64,000 nucleotides of DNA from Torreya grandis (GCA_037957365.1 JARHVA010001190.1:1574001-1638000); one strand, 5' to 3'; positions 12,512 to 24,844 are shown, numbered from the stretch's first letter. Notes: generated by a model not told the origin, from the sequence alone. Numbers and translations: made by a program.

Positions 12512-13438
12512 TTAAAATGAACCTTGGGGCATTAGAGCTTCATTGATCACCTGGTATACCATCACATAGAAGTGGTCATAGATGTCCTTGGCATGTTGGT
12601 GTAAATGGTGGCTATATAGATTATATAAGACCAGGTGGATGGTTGGGCCATTGGGAACCCATGTAAGAAAGGCTAAATTATTAAATGAGAACATCCCACA
12701 AATTGCATCAAATATGTAATTCATCACGTAGAAGTCACCCCCATCTCAGGTGTCTATAATGGCATGGATAGACTTGAAGTTGATCAAGCCTCCAATGTCT
12801 AGGATGTTTGAGTGAGTCAAGTTCATGTTTAAAATGGGCACCCATAGCTCATTGACATGCTAGCAGTCTGAGTCTCTGAATGAAAAATTCAATAAGATCA
12901 TGCCTAATCAAACCTCCTCCCAGAAGGTGTGAACTATGTAGGAATTGATCTTTTCCATGGTAACCCACTTGGAGTCAAGGTTGTCATCCCAATAATGGAA
13001 TATGTCATAGGTCTAATAGGTGTTCATCTAAGCTAACACTATCACAACATCGTATGATAAAGAGAATTCTAAGATGAATTAATATGCCTTAAAGGTATTC
13101 TTAGATATATCAATAATTTGGTACTAATAGGAAGGTGAGCACACCTAATCATTGATAGTGTCTTGCATGCAAATAGCTTTATGGAGGATGAAACATAGTA
13201 GGTCATCATAGGGAAATACATTTGCTTTGGTTATAACTCTAAAGAGTCCATACCTTTTATAGGACTGAAAGGCATCCTTGTACTTAGCCAACTAGTCATC
13301 AACATCAGTAGAATCCTTGGGGACCTACTTAATTACTTTAAATATGTCATCATAGTATCTATACTTGGTTAAACTGACATAGAAATTGGTGTCCCATTAC
13401 TCAGGATCAGCCTTCAAGTTTGAAGATGTAGTAGCCAT
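12512..13438 (-). pseudogene. ORF1, left truncated copy, unrecognised protein family
   Basis: Starts at ATG 13438 (MATTSSNLKADPE) and stays in one frame to 12512, about 309 codons with scattered stops. It aligns along its length to the copy at 24844-23925, sharing blocks such as VPKDSTDVDD, IIDISKN, DSKWV, ILDIGG, HAIID and GPTI..VLY.LY. Homology ends abruptly near 12505, where the right copy reads on for roughly another 170 codons, so this copy is truncated by deletion or insertion. Several stops here correspond to sense codons in the right copy, and the reverse. Function is unknown; it lies between an LTR-like block and gag, the position of the extra ORF of unknown function in Ogre-type Tat elements. 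The last 71 residues (from 12727) are open without a stop. Confidence 0.6.
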
Positions 13439-13739
13439 TAGAGTAGGACAGATGGGGAATTAGGAAGCTTTAAGGGTTAGAGGTGCAAGATACAGGGGTT
13501 CTATGTAACTTTGAAAGTGAGGATTCTGAGATTTATTCTAAGGAAATAATGGTAACAATTAATGGGATACTCTTAGGATTTATAAGCACATGCATACATC
13601 TTAAATTAATGGCATTTGGTAGCTCAGTTGTTGTGAATTTGAAATTTAGTTGGTGGTTATATTTTTGCCCTTTATTTCTAAATATAGAATTGAATTTGGA
13701 ACGCATGATCCTATATCACTAGCCAGATATTGAAATAGT

Positions 13740-14972
13740 GATGGGATGTTTGCAAAACTATCTAATCAATTCTATCTTCTCATTTTATTAATGCCTATCA
13801 TGTGGTAGGCATGTAATCACATGTCTAAAAGGCTCCTTAGCTAACTCCTATTTATGTCATCCATTTATTGGTCCTCATATTAATGGTCAACACTTCAGAA
13901 TGGTTATGTACTCCATGCCATTCCCCTAGGCTATGTGACATGTTACCTAAAACATATGGTACACCTTGATTGGCCTTTGAGTCTCACCCATACTCCATTC
14001 TGATCTTCCCTTGTTACTAGTGGCAACTAGTTCATCCTCTCACTAGATGTTGTGGTGATTTATTTTTGGTTAGGCTCTCCCAATATCTAACATCTTTGAC
14101 AGGTCTGAGGGAATAGATTCTCTAAATATAAATGACATTGAAATTTCTCATTTGGTTAGGCTCTCCTAGGATTTGACATCTTTGATAGGTCTAGGGGATT
14201 AGCCTCTCTAACTCCAAATAACATGGTGATTTCAAATTCAGCTGGACTCTTTTAAGATCTAACATCTCTGATAGGTCTAGGGGATTGGCCGCTTTAACTC
14301 CAAATGATGTGGTGATTTCCCATTTGGATAAGCTCTCCTGAACTATGACATCTCTAGAGGACTAGATGCTCTGACTCTAAATGACATGGTGATTTACCAT
14401 TTGGTTAGGCTCTCCTGGGATCTAATATCTCTAACAAGTCTATGGGACTAGCCACTCTAATTCCAAATGATGTGGCAATTTTCCATTCAATCGATCTCTT
14501 TTGGGCTCTGACAGGTCTGAGGGACTAGCCATTTTAACGCTAATTGACATGGTATTTCAAATTTATCTTGGATATCTTAGTCTTTGACATCTCTGATAGG
14601 TCTAGGGGATTGGCTATTGTTACTCTAAATGACATGGTAATTTCCCATTTGGTTGAGCTCTCCTAGGCTCTGACATCTCTTATAGGTTTAGGGGATTGGT
14701 TATTCTAACTCTAAATGACATGGCATCTTCCCTTTCAATTGGGATCTATGAAGTTCATAAAATGACTAAGTAAATTCATAAATATTACTTAGTTATTTTA
14801 GAGAAATTAAAAGAGGTCTATTATTTCTTGAAGAAATTAAGGCAGTGTATATTTTGAAGATTTGATTAGGTATCATTGATAAGAATAAAAGAAATAAATT
14901 TGAAGCTCTAGTTCATGAAATTTTCATAGGGGTCACCCATTTTAGAGAAAAGGAGGCATGTTAGCCACAACA
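13740..14972 (-). repeat. Element B left LTR-like block (3' LTR in element sense)
   Basis: On the minus strand it starts at 14972 with TGTTGTGGCTAACA, matching TGTTGTGGCCAACA at 26567. It contains the minisatellite at 14047-14752 and further sequence collinear with the right block. The inner boundary is uncertain because similarity continues without a break into the ORF1 leader. Confidence 0.6.
14047..14752 (-). repeat. 86-bp minisatellite, about 8.5 units (left block)
   Basis: Units of about 77-87 bp repeat with the plus-strand landmarks ATGACATGGTGATTTCCCAT, then GGCTCTCCTAGG, GACATCTCTGATAGG, TCTAGGGGATTGGCC and CTAACTC. Units are diverged from one another and 86 is not a multiple of three, so this is not a coding repeat. 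Confidence 0.85.
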
Positions 14973-16149
14973 AATGGAAGATTCTGAGAGGAAAGTGATG
15001 AGAAACACTTACAACCTGCCCAGTTTCCTCTTCTTTTCTTACTCAATACAAATATTATATGGGGGGTATTTTATTGTCCACATAAAATATGAGGCACCAA
15101 AATCTCACAATAGTAAACAACATATTAAGCTTCCACACCTAGACAACTACCAATGTGTGTGAGAAGTGATTTTTTATTTTTGATTCATTATTGGATTATG
15201 TTTGAGTTATCAAGGCTAGATCAATTATTAGACTTTCTTTGGGGAATTATTGGCTTGATGGCTTGGGGGGATGACTAAAGCATTGCTCTACTACTAGATG
15301 GGAATCCGTATCCCTAACAAAGATGCATCTAGTCCTATTCATGGCCTTGCTCCACTATTAGCTAGGATAGAAAGCTTGCAGTGGATATTTCTTAAATAGC
15401 CCTTTCGAGGTAGACTTATAATTTATATTTTTCATGCTTTATTTTTTCTTTTCCATGTTTCCTAATAAGAGATCATGGCTTATTAGTCTTATCCATTTAG
15501 GGTTCAGGACCAAAGCAAGGGTGAATGGATAAAGGGATGTTCTGAATAGCCAGCTAGTCCTTGATCAACTTGAACAATCCAATATCTTTTGGAGATACTA
15601 TTTTAAGTACAGTTTGGTGTCCATCTGAGGTGTAGGCTATTTTAAAATCCACCCATTTGTCTTAGAAACATTGGCCTATTAGATATGGGATGTTAGAATT
15701 CCCCTTTTATAGTCTTAGAATCACTTGGATTGAAGGTTTCAACCTTGGATTTCTTATTTCTTAGTAACCCTCTTGAGCATCAATCACCACCTAAAGTAGT
15801 TACTAACAAGGGTTGGGAATTAGAGGAACAATGTAAAACAAAGAAGGGGCTAGAGGGGGAAACATAACACAGAATAAAAACACACAAAAAAATAAACACA
15901 TAATTAAATCAAACACACAACTAAAGAAAATCTATTTAATATATACATCACCACCTCCTACTTGGATTACTCATAAACCACTTTGGAGGGGATAACCAGA
16001 AAATGGTGTTTCAAGAACTATCAATTTACTAGAAGTTGTAATCATTCCCCTCAAGATCCTTGAGAGAAAAGGTGTTTTGGTATAGTATTTTGACTATCTA
16101 ATATGGGACAATCTAGAGGGGGTCAAATTTTGAATGTTGGCCCTTCTTC
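14973..16149. other. Element B 3' untranslated stretch between integrase and LTR
   Basis: No domain recognised. The bases right of 14972 are not pyrimidine-rich, so the expected polypurine tract of a minus-strand element is not evident, which weakens exact boundary placement. A 62-residue plus-strand frame at 14974-15162 has no recognisable features. Confidence 0.4.
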
Positions 16150-17050
16150 TCATGGGCCTTGTCCCACATCACGACTAGGTCCAATATTAAGAAGGTCTTG
16201 AGCTTTCACCTTCTTGTCAAACCACCTCTTGACTATGTCTTGATGTTTTATAAATCTTAGAAAAGCTTCATCCATGGCTTCTTCTAACTGAATTAGGTCT
16301 AGGAGTTTGGGATTCACTGTGTCATCTATTTCCATGAATTGATACATAAAATTATAAGTAGGCATTTTGAGAGTGACTGGCATGATCAACACCAATCTAT
16401 AGATGAGAAGTAAATGAAACCTTTTGAGGGATTGTTTATACCTAGTGTGGTCTACCCATAAGATAAATTTTATAAATAAGTGGCATTCTTATGGCTTCTC
16501 TTTAGCTAATTTCTTGATGGCATCAATCAAGTTTTTATTTGTGGATTCCACCAATCCATTCCCTTGAAGGTATTGATTGGAGGAAAACTTTAGTGTGATC
16601 CTATTATCATAGGCCCACTCTGTAAAATCTATAGATTCAAAGGTGGGGCCATTATCACATAATTAAGAAATGGAGAGTCTAAAATACTCTAGGAACTTGA
16701 TGACTTAGATAGAAATACTCCTTTCGGTTACAACTGCCTTGAACCATCTAGTGCAGTATTCCATACCCATGAGGATGAATTTATGATCAAATGATGAATT
16801 GGGGCTAATTACCCCAACTAAATTTAGTCCATATTATGCAAATGGTATAGATTATATAATAATTTGTAATGGAAATATTGATGTATGTTTCCATTTTAGA
16901 AAAGGTTTAACATTGGTGACAGAAATGAACATGAGTGTGAATATCTATGAATAGTGTGGGATAATAGTAGCCTACCTAGAGAACCTTGTGAGCTATGGTG
17001 TTTTCTATGATATGGTTGGTTCTCAATTTTGCATGGAAACTTGGAATTAT
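16150..17050 (-). pseudogene. int: Element B integrase
   Basis: Integrase inserts the cDNA copy into the genome. The catalytic core reads GLNLVG at 16830-16813 (normally GLDLVG; first catalytic Asp changed to Asn, a G-to-A change), CDNGP at 16659-16645 (second Asp kept) and GNGLVES at 16563-16543 (Glu kept). The C-terminal part (16395-16150) has IDDTVNPKLLDLIQLEEA and IVKRWFDKKVK, the familiar stretch before the GPY-type domain of plant Tat elements. Stops interrupt the core. The His/Cys N-terminal zinc region right of about 16900 is too decayed to read with confidence. It lies directly downstream of RNase H in element sense, the Ty3/gypsy order. Confidence 0.75.
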
Positions 17051-17260
17051 GTCATTTTCCTCTTTTTTTGATATAAACTAGAGGTAGATTCCTTCATGGT
17101 TTCTTCTGAATAGAACTCATTTCTTCAACATATAATGCACAGATTTCAACTGGAGGGATATTATTTGCATATGGTTGAGTCCTAAGGGTGTATTTACATA
17201 AAGTAAATAATGCATGATTGGGGTGTACTAGTCTAAATATCACACCCTTTATTGGTCCAC

Positions 17261-17783
17261 CTAGTGTATCATGATTCTTAGGTTGATCTCTTTGATTATT
17301 TGGGTGAGGCCTTTTCTCTCGACTAGTTTGGCTGGCTTGATTTCCAAGTTAAAATCTTGTGATTTCATCATCCATTGGCCTCTCCTCTTACCTATCTCAT
17401 TCTTACCCAACATTTGCTTTATAGTCAAGTCTAGGACAATGGCATATACTATGTTAAAAAAAATGTAATGCTGGAATTTATTGACCACTTTGACTAGGGC
17501 ATAGGCATGCTTATCTAGGGTAGAATATCAAATTTTGACATCTTTAATATTAGTGATCATAAAAGACACAGGGTTTTTTTCTCATTATAACCTTTGGGTG
17601 AGGTAGGAGGCAATAGTGTGCTCTAAAGCAAAAGGGTAAACATATAATTCCTATGTATAGTCTGGGATGATGAGGTTTGGGGATTGCATGATAGCATCTT
17701 TGATACCTTGGAAAAGCTTTCCTTGATTCTACTTGCCACTTCACTTTAGTCTCTGATTTCAACATTACATTCAAGGGCTTCAC
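17261..17783 (-). pseudogene. Element B RT connection and RNase H domain
   Basis: Minus-strand frames 17783-17550 and 17488-17261 read KPLNVMLKSETKVKW..SRKAF, then a decayed RNase H body, then FNLEIKPAKLVERKGLTQII. This is the standard thumb/connection and RNase H tail (LEIKPTKLVRGQGL-like) that follows RT in plant Ty3/gypsy polyproteins. RNase H removes RNA from the RNA-DNA hybrid. At least one frameshift separates the pieces. Confidence 0.7.
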
Positions 17784-17810
17784 TATTTAAAAAAATATAT
17801 AAATAAAATT

Positions 17811-18540
17811 TCACACAAAATTGATTTTTACAAAGAAATATTTTAGTTCTTTTTTATTATTAGGTAAAGGTAGTTTATAAATTACATCTTCCCTTTTTGA
17901 GTTGATAAAAATACCTTCCTTTGTGATAATGTGATAGAGAAGCTTACCTTCAGTGACACCAAACATGCTCATATATGTGTTTAAAAAGATGTCATACCTT
18001 TTGCATCTTTCAAATACTCTTTTTAGTTGGTGTACATGATTTGACTTGTATGTAGAGAATATAATTAGGTCATCCATATATATCATTATTCACTTACCTA
18101 TAAAGCCTTCAAAGGTGAAGTCCATTACCCTTTGAAAGGTTGCACCAATATTGGTTATCCCAAAAGGCATCCATTTATAAGTGAATGTACCCCACTTGGT
18201 GGTGAAAATAGTCTTAGTTATATCTCTTGGGTTGACTAGGACCTAGTTGTATACCAATAAGCCATCCAAGAAGGACATCATTTGGGACCCTCTCACCATT
18301 TAGATCAGCTCAACTAGCGAGGGTAAGGGGTAGTTATATTTATCTGAGGCCCAGTTCAAATTTTAAAAGTCTATGTAAAGGTGGATTTCACCATTTTTAT
18401 TCCACATTGAGACCAGGTTAACCACCTAGGTGGAGTGGTGGATCATAAAAATTATCCCCACAAAGAGTAATTTGTGAAACTCCTTGTGAATCAATGGCTC
18501 CAAGATTTTGTTAACTAGATTTTGTCTTTTTTTTAAGGAT
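17811..18540 (-). pseudogene. Element B reverse transcriptase
   Basis: Copies element RNA to cDNA. In element sense it reads LEPLIHKEFHKLL, VGIIF..HHST, VNLVSMWNKNGEIHLYIDF, NYPLPSLVELI, SQMMSFLDGL, TKWGTFTYKWMPFGITN, GATFQRVMDF and then an intact YMDD at 18080-18069, followed by LIIFS and the thumb segment GVTEGKLLYHIITKEGI. Motif order and spacing are those of Ty3/gypsy RT. Around six stops, mostly TAG, break the frame. The track frame from 18086 starts just before YMDD and is only the last third of the domain. Confidence 0.85.
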
Positions 18541-19069
18541 TATTGGTCAAGTTTTGAGGGGATGGTATGAGTAATTAATCTTGGGTAGAAGACCTTAAGG
18601 TTTCTATAGGCCTAATAAACTATGTCTTTGTACCTTAGAAATAATCTCTATAACTATTCCAATTCATGTTCTATCTAATCTAGACCCATGTTAACTATCT
18701 AGGGGTTCTCTAAAAGGCCAATATTAATTATTTAGCACTTATAGTCTCTGAACCTAGGCCTTTTAGCCTAGAAGGTTGGGCCTAATGCCCCAAATTATCT
18801 TTATAGTGAAATCATTCCCTTAGGGATACATTTCTCATGAATTTTTAGGATCCCATCCTTATCCATCAATCTTAGGGTAGCCTCTATCATTTTCATCTAT
18901 GATTTGGGTCTTGAATATCCCCTTGTTTCCAAAAAATTTGATAATTTATTGGTCGTCTTCAAATACCTATAAGTTAGTCACATTATCCAGGATGAAAGGA
19001 TAGGGGATGAGTTCCACAAATAATTCTTGTATCTTAATGTTATTTAGAGGGGTTAAGTTCACAACAACT

Positions 19070-19320
19070 GATGCTATCAAGTCTACTACCTAGTTTTCCT
19101 CTCAAGGAATAGTGATGATATTGAATGCATTGAAAATTTCAATCAAGTCCCAAGATATATGTTTATACCTTTTGAGGTATGATAATTTTCATTTAAACTT
19201 GGTTTTGATATAATTGACCACCAATTTAGAGTCACTAAATACTCTTAATTTATTTGCCTCATGTCTCAATGTAAATTGTAATCCCAAGATTAGAGCTTTG
19301 TATTCCACCAAGTTATTCAT
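19070..19320 (-). pseudogene. Element B additional, archaeal-type RNase H upstream of RT
   Basis: From 19320 the minus strand reads MNNLVEYKALILGLQ, RVFSDSKLVVNYI, and ends near IP-EEN-VVDLIA. This is the pattern of the second RNase H (RVT_3-like) found in Tat-lineage elements: N-x-A/V-E-Y-x-AL, F-x-DSKLVV, I-P-R-E-E-N. It is separate from the RNase H after RT. In the direction of translation it comes before RT, joined by a linker (18990-18560) containing the typical 'F.kYkDi...Y.dLk.f.P.....TIP' text. Two stops sit in the domain. Confidence 0.7.
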
Positions 19321-19749
19321 ACAAGGGAACTATAACCTATAAGATGATAAATGTTTCCTCCCTAAAGGATATAAAATTAAAACATTGACCCCATTGACTT
19401 TTTTGGAGCAGAGTCCATCTATATAAAGAGACCACATGCCAAGCAAACTTGGGTTGTAAATGGTTTGGTTTTTTAGAGGCTTAGTGTTTAGAGTTTGAGG
19501 AAACTAGGTTTATCTTCTAATTAATAGTGTTGTATCCAATGATAATGTGTTTCATGTGTGGTTCCATGTCCAATCATATTTGGTTGGCAACTCCTCTCCA
19601 TGGTAACCACATATGTGATAAATTTGTGGCCATATACCCATTCAGGGCTTTGAACCAATCTCTGATGAGGAGCATGCCATGGGATTTTGGGATGTCAACC
19701 GCTTGAATTTATATAAAGTGTTGAATCTTAGGTTCATATTCTAATTAGA

Positions 19750-19995
19750 TGTGGATTTTTAAAAACTTTCCTATCACTTTCACTTTTGACTTATCAACCT
19801 AGACCACTAGCTTATCTAATTTTATAAGGGCTAGATTGAGTTTCTTGTATATGCCTATCAACATGACATTAGTTAAAGCTCTAGAATCTAATAATCAGTT
19901 ATGCAAATTCTTTCCAAATAATTATACGGTTAAAAATAATATGGGAAATTCCATCTTATTCTTTTGAATAAGCACATTGGTGTGTGCTTCTCTTA
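19750..19995 (-). pseudogene. Element B aspartic protease
   Basis: Reads MEFPILFLTV, LFGKNLHN, LLDSRALTNVMLIGI and KLNLALIKLDKLVV. The catalytic motif should be DSGA; here LLDSRA at 19894-19877 has Gly replaced by Arg, which would inactivate it. The protease would cleave the gag-pol polyprotein. It lies between gag and the upstream RNase H. Confidence 0.7.
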
Positions 19996-20059
19996 GTTTT
20001 TACTAGGTTTATGGGGTTAGATTTTGAGTCAAATTATAACAAAAGATCTTGCTAATCTA

Positions 20060-23000
20060 TGGTTGGGGAAAGTTTGTGAAGCGTAATGTTAGCCTTGATT
20101 TTATTCATATCCTTGACTATGTTGTAACCTCCTTTTATTTGTACTAGTGGTATTTCCATAGGTACCTTACGCTCTTGAGTTATTGGAGGTGAAGGATCAT
20201 TCTTAGTGTTTTGGTTTGGTGGGGTTGCGCCATTATTTGGGGGGTTGAGATAGTAAGGGGTTATTATTGATGCTTACTCCTAAGGGTGTAGTTTCTCCTT
20301 TGGAACTACTAAATTGTATGTATCTCACTAATACTTCTCTCCATCTCACTTTATTATTAGCTAGGAAATCCAACATTTCTAATACCATAGAAATACTAGG
20401 GGATTTACCTAAGTTAGAGGGACTACCTCATATTCTTCCATTTCCTTTTGGAAGATCTCAAAAGTAGAATTGAAATCTATGTAGTCTAGCTCTCCATGTG
20501 TTATTTTGTTATTCGCTTGACACCAGTTGGGTAAGGCTATCTCAAATACATTGATCTTAGGGATCCTATTGGGTAAAGGTTATAGGGGGTTGTGAGGGTG
20601 AATATATTGTTCTCAGGGAGCCTATTAGCTATCTTGAAGATTAGTACTAGGGTTTTATTATCGAAAACACATAAACACCATATGAAAATTTGAAGTTAGG
20701 CACTCAAATTATTAACAATACCAAAAGAGAAATTAAATCAATCATAAAGATGTTATAATAACTAAGCACATCATAATCATGACATACATAAAGTGACAAA
20801 GTGTTAATCCAATTAACCTAGCATTGTTAATAATTTAAACATGAAGATGAAAAAAAATGAACACATAAGAGACTTTTTTTCAAAAAACATAGATTATATT
20901 CATTAAAATATGAAATGTTTCTAAAATAATTTATCTAGGTTGTTATTATAGTCTAGAGTGAAGAAGGAAGCATAGGTGAAATCCTAGAAATAATCTTGCA
21001 ACACTTTCAATCAATTTTGGTCAAACCCTAAAACACAATACAACTCTTTTATAAATAGATAAGGATTAGGGATCACCTCAAAAAAGCATTAGAATCCCAT
21101 CCTAGGCCATGATGGCCACTCATTATAGTTAAAACCATATTAAAAATTTTAAACCAAAATAAATCCCTAAAAACCTACAATAGGTATGTGGGGGATAACT
21201 AGTTAATATGCAGAGGTGACTAAGAGGGGATGGCTCCTAATTACTTCAACTAGGCACTCCTATATTTAAACATAGTTATCATAAGGTTAAACTCCTTGTC
21301 TAACTTGGCCAAGTTCATTGTAGGCTCTTTGGAGATTACTCAACCTGAGTTACCAATCTCTGGGAGATTTAGAATGCTACTTCCATTGAGACTTGGTTGA
21401 TGCTCATAGTAAACTAATTTGACAAGTCCAACACCACCTAGGCTCCTTATTGGTTTAGCTTAGCCAATTTCTCCTTTATAACCTCATCAAATTAACCCAA
21501 GCAGACTCTAAATTACCCTTAGTTGAGTAAAGTGCCATCTGAGTAGAATAACATAAAGATATTGACCTCTTTAAAGTGGGTCAATATCTTCTTCTTGCCC
21601 TTTTCCAAGGGTTATTTTTTAGTGTGGGGCAAGGCTAACCACTTCTCCATTACCACTCTCATATTCTTGGTATAAGTTTGATAAAACCCCAAATTTGAGG
21701 TTGGTATTAGTTTAAACTCTAGGAGCATGCCCTTATTGACCACTACCTAAATCTTCCAACTCTTCCCATCAATTTCCATGATCCTCCCAATATAGGCTTG
21801 TATTTACTATATAATTACATCAATCTTGGCCTGAGTCCTCACTAATTCCCTAAGATTAAGAAAAACAATAACAGGTCATCTTTGACTTGCCCCATTAGTT
21901 CAATTGGGAATGTACTCTTCACTTGGCTCTAGACTTCCTCAAGGAGCTTTTCAAACATGTTATGGGTAGCTTAGAGGATAGATAGTGGGTCATCATCCAT
22001 ATTATCTTCTCTAGTAGTAGTTCTCACCTTGGTGAGGAAAAAAAGATCCTAATGGGTCTACCATATCACCAAGTTCTCCTCCTGAATGAATATCTAAATA
22101 GTCATCCTCTTTATGCTCTCAAAGGATCTATCAAAACTCCATTATACATCTAAGTCTCCCTAGACATCCATCTGTGGGGCATGTGACCTCAGGACCATCC
22201 CTCAAGTTGTGGGGGTTGTAGGAGGTATGGCTGAAATGATGGTGAGGGGGATATGGAGGAAGTACAAGGAGTGAAATAGGAAAGGAGTGGAGGTGGATGG
22301 GGCATGGTAGTGAAAATAAGGAGAAAAAAAGGGAGGCCCATGGGAACATTTGAGCTTACGATAATTCCTTAATGAGATTCACCTAAGGTAGAATTACCCC
22401 TATGTATGGGTCATGAAATAATAGGGATTAGATAAGCTAATTAAAGATGAGGCCATTGGAGCTTTGGGTAAGAAAGAAAGGGGATGGGGAGCCAATTGTT
22501 GGGTTGTTTATACTAGGGTTGAAGGAGCCATTGAGACCTATAGAGGAGGTGGGATTGGAGTAGAAGGCTTTCAAGATGAAGCCAAAGTATGGTTCACATT
22601 TTTTTCTTCTTCAAATTATTTCATGGGTCATCTCTTGGTGATATGATGGACTATCTAACTGAGACAGAAGGGGCTACATGGGTTGATGGCAGAGGACTTG
22701 GAGTTATTAAGGGGAGCACTAGGTTGACTAGAGTGGGGATAAAGAGGGTCCCTATTTGAGGCTATAGGATTAAAAAGTCTATAATCATGCTCACTATTGA
22801 GTTCATGCCCAAGGGAGGTATCATTAAGACTTCAAGATGTGATATGGGAAGATTAAAAGGGAATGAGGAAGTGAAAATGTTCGTAAAGACTAAATCTAAG
22901 GGTACTTGGGTAAAAGATGGAGGGGAAGTAAAGATGAACTAATGGGTGCCAAAATATGGAGTTAGAATGAGGTGAGAGAAAAGGTCAGAATATAATTGGG

Positions 23001-23400
23001 AGGAGATGGAGGAGTGAGCAGGAAAACTTAGATGGGTACCTTGTTTAGGGCTTGCTCTCGAGCTACTAGCTACATCAAGTATAAGAGGCTATGACACTAA
23101 TGTTTAAGCATGTTGCACTTGGGCTACCTAGTTTTGTGTAGTCTAGGCTCAAATCCATTATGGCCTAGTTATTGGCATTTTATAAGAAGGTGTAGGCAGA
23201 GCTCAAAGAGCAATTGGAAGAGGTGGAGGTAAAGTACAAAGAGAAATTGGAGGAGGTAGAGGTAGAAATAGAGCTTAAAGAATTGGATCTATTGGTAGAA
23301 GTGAAATTAAAACTATGGATTGAGGAGAAGAAGGTAGTGGGATGCCCTAAAATATTCTCTAAGATATGGCTGAATTTGTTGGGATTTGGGTCCTCCATAG
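20060..23400 (-). pseudogene. gag: Element B gag-like and Pro/Ser-rich region
   Basis: In element sense, 23400-22130 is Pro, Ser and Leu rich (for example LPPYPPHHHFSHTSYNP at the 22349-22131 frame). Then 22060-21280 reads in shifting frames as MFEKLLEEV, VRTQAKIDVII, ILTHFKEVNIFMLFYSDGT and FDEVIKEKLAKLNQ, with coiled-coil character. Next comes a degraded stretch, and at 20132-20070 GGYNIVKDMNKIKANITLHKL, a conserved segment before the protease. That last segment is matched in element H at 63792-63850. I cannot locate a zinc knuckle. Whether the coiled-coil part belongs to gag or to the end of ORF1 is open. Confidence 0.5.
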
Positions 23401-23411
23401 ACTAAGAAAAA

Positions 23412-24844
23412 GCTAGAGGAGTTGTGAAAGATCCTTCCTAATCCTTCTTCCCTTTCTTATTCTTATTTGTTGTTATCTAGGATAGTACCTCTTGGTCATC
23501 AATGATGTTTGAATAGAGCTCATCATCATCTTTGGATTGATGGTTATAGTTGATGTTGAACTAAGTTGAGTATTACACCAAATGGGCCTGAATCACCCCT
23601 TTAGGGTCCCACTACCAAATCTTACATTTTTCCAGGGTGAATAAGCCTCTCTCATTTTCCATATTTTATATTGAGGGGAATTTCATGTAGATGTGGATTT
23701 GTATGGTGATCACAAGCTATGGACACACCTTCTACTGACATTTTACATAGAATACAAATATGTCATTCACTAGCTAATAAGCAATATCATATTCTGCTAA
23801 TTGATCAAGTACTTAATATGTTTAGTGTAGGGTGTCTAGGAATAAGCTTGAGGCTTGGATCCCTATGTCATCTTTGTACATCCATTGGTCACAAATGGCT
23901 ATGATAAAGTCCTAGATTATATTTGAGAGCTTAGGCACTAGAGCTTCCTTTACTACCTAATACACCACTGAGTAGAAGTTATCATAGACATCCTAGACAT
24001 GTTGGTGTAATTGGTGTCCATATAGTTTGTACAAGACCATGTAGATAGTTGGGCCACAAAAAACCCATGCAAGAAAGGATGAAGGCTTAAATGAGAGTAT
24101 CCCATAGATTACATCAAGTAGGTATCTCATTTTGTTTAATTCAACCCCATTTTAAGCATCTATAATGGCATGGACCAACTTGAAGTTGCTAAAACCTCCA
24201 ATGTCTAGTATGTCTGAGCAAGTCAATATTATGTGCATAAGGGGAACCCATATATTGTTGACATGTTGGTAGTCTTGGTCTCTGAATGGTTAGTTCAGTA
24301 GGACCATTCCTTCTTGGACCTTCTTCTAGAAGGTTTGAACTTTGTAGGGATTGATATTTTCATTATTAACCCACTTGGAGTCAGGGTTTTCATCTCAATC
24401 ACAGAGGACATCATAGATCTAGTAGGTGTTTATCTATACCAATACTTTTGATACATCAGATGAGAAAGATAATTTTGGAAGGGACTAGCATGCCTTGAAG
24501 GCATTCTTAGATATATCAATAATCTAGTGTCAAGAGGTGGGTGAGCACACCAAATCATTGATAATATCTTGCACATGGATAGTCTTGTGCAGGATGTCAC
24601 CCAATAGGTTAGTGTAGGGGAACACCTCTAGTTTGGATATGGCTATATGTAGTCTACACCTTTTATAGCATCAAATGGCATCCTCATAATTAAGTAGTTA
24701 GTCATCAACATTGGTAGAATCCTTGGGGACCTACTTAATTACTTCACATATGTCATTGTAGTGTCTATACATGGTTAAAATAGAAGGTAAAGTGGTGTCC
24801 CAATACTTAGAATTGGCCTTTGGCTTTGAGGATATATCATCCAT
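23412..24844 (-). pseudogene. ORF1, right full-length copy, unrecognised protein family
   Basis: From ATG 24844 (MDDISSKPKANSKYWDTT) the frame holds for about 477 codons with no net frameshift: the internal MENERGLFTLEKC at 23662 is exactly 394 codons downstream. Stops number roughly twenty and most are TAG. The inferred protein is mixed alpha/beta in appearance, with W-rich and aromatic segments (NNIWVPLMHIIL, MRYLLDVIYGILSFKP, GPTIYMVLYKLYGHQLHQHV), and a polar C-terminus (NHQSKDDDELYSNI, TTNKNKKGRR). It lies after the LTR-like block and before gag. I do not recognise the family. A distant relative appears at 57426 on the plus strand. Confidence 0.6.

Noticed and set aside
14047..14752. Coding tandem repeat protein
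   Set aside because: The unit of about 86 bp is not a multiple of three and stops occur in all frames.
23214..23405. Glu/Lys-rich plus-strand frame that looks like a coiled coil
   Set aside because: It is antisense to the Ser/Pro-rich part of element B, whose coding strand is minus.
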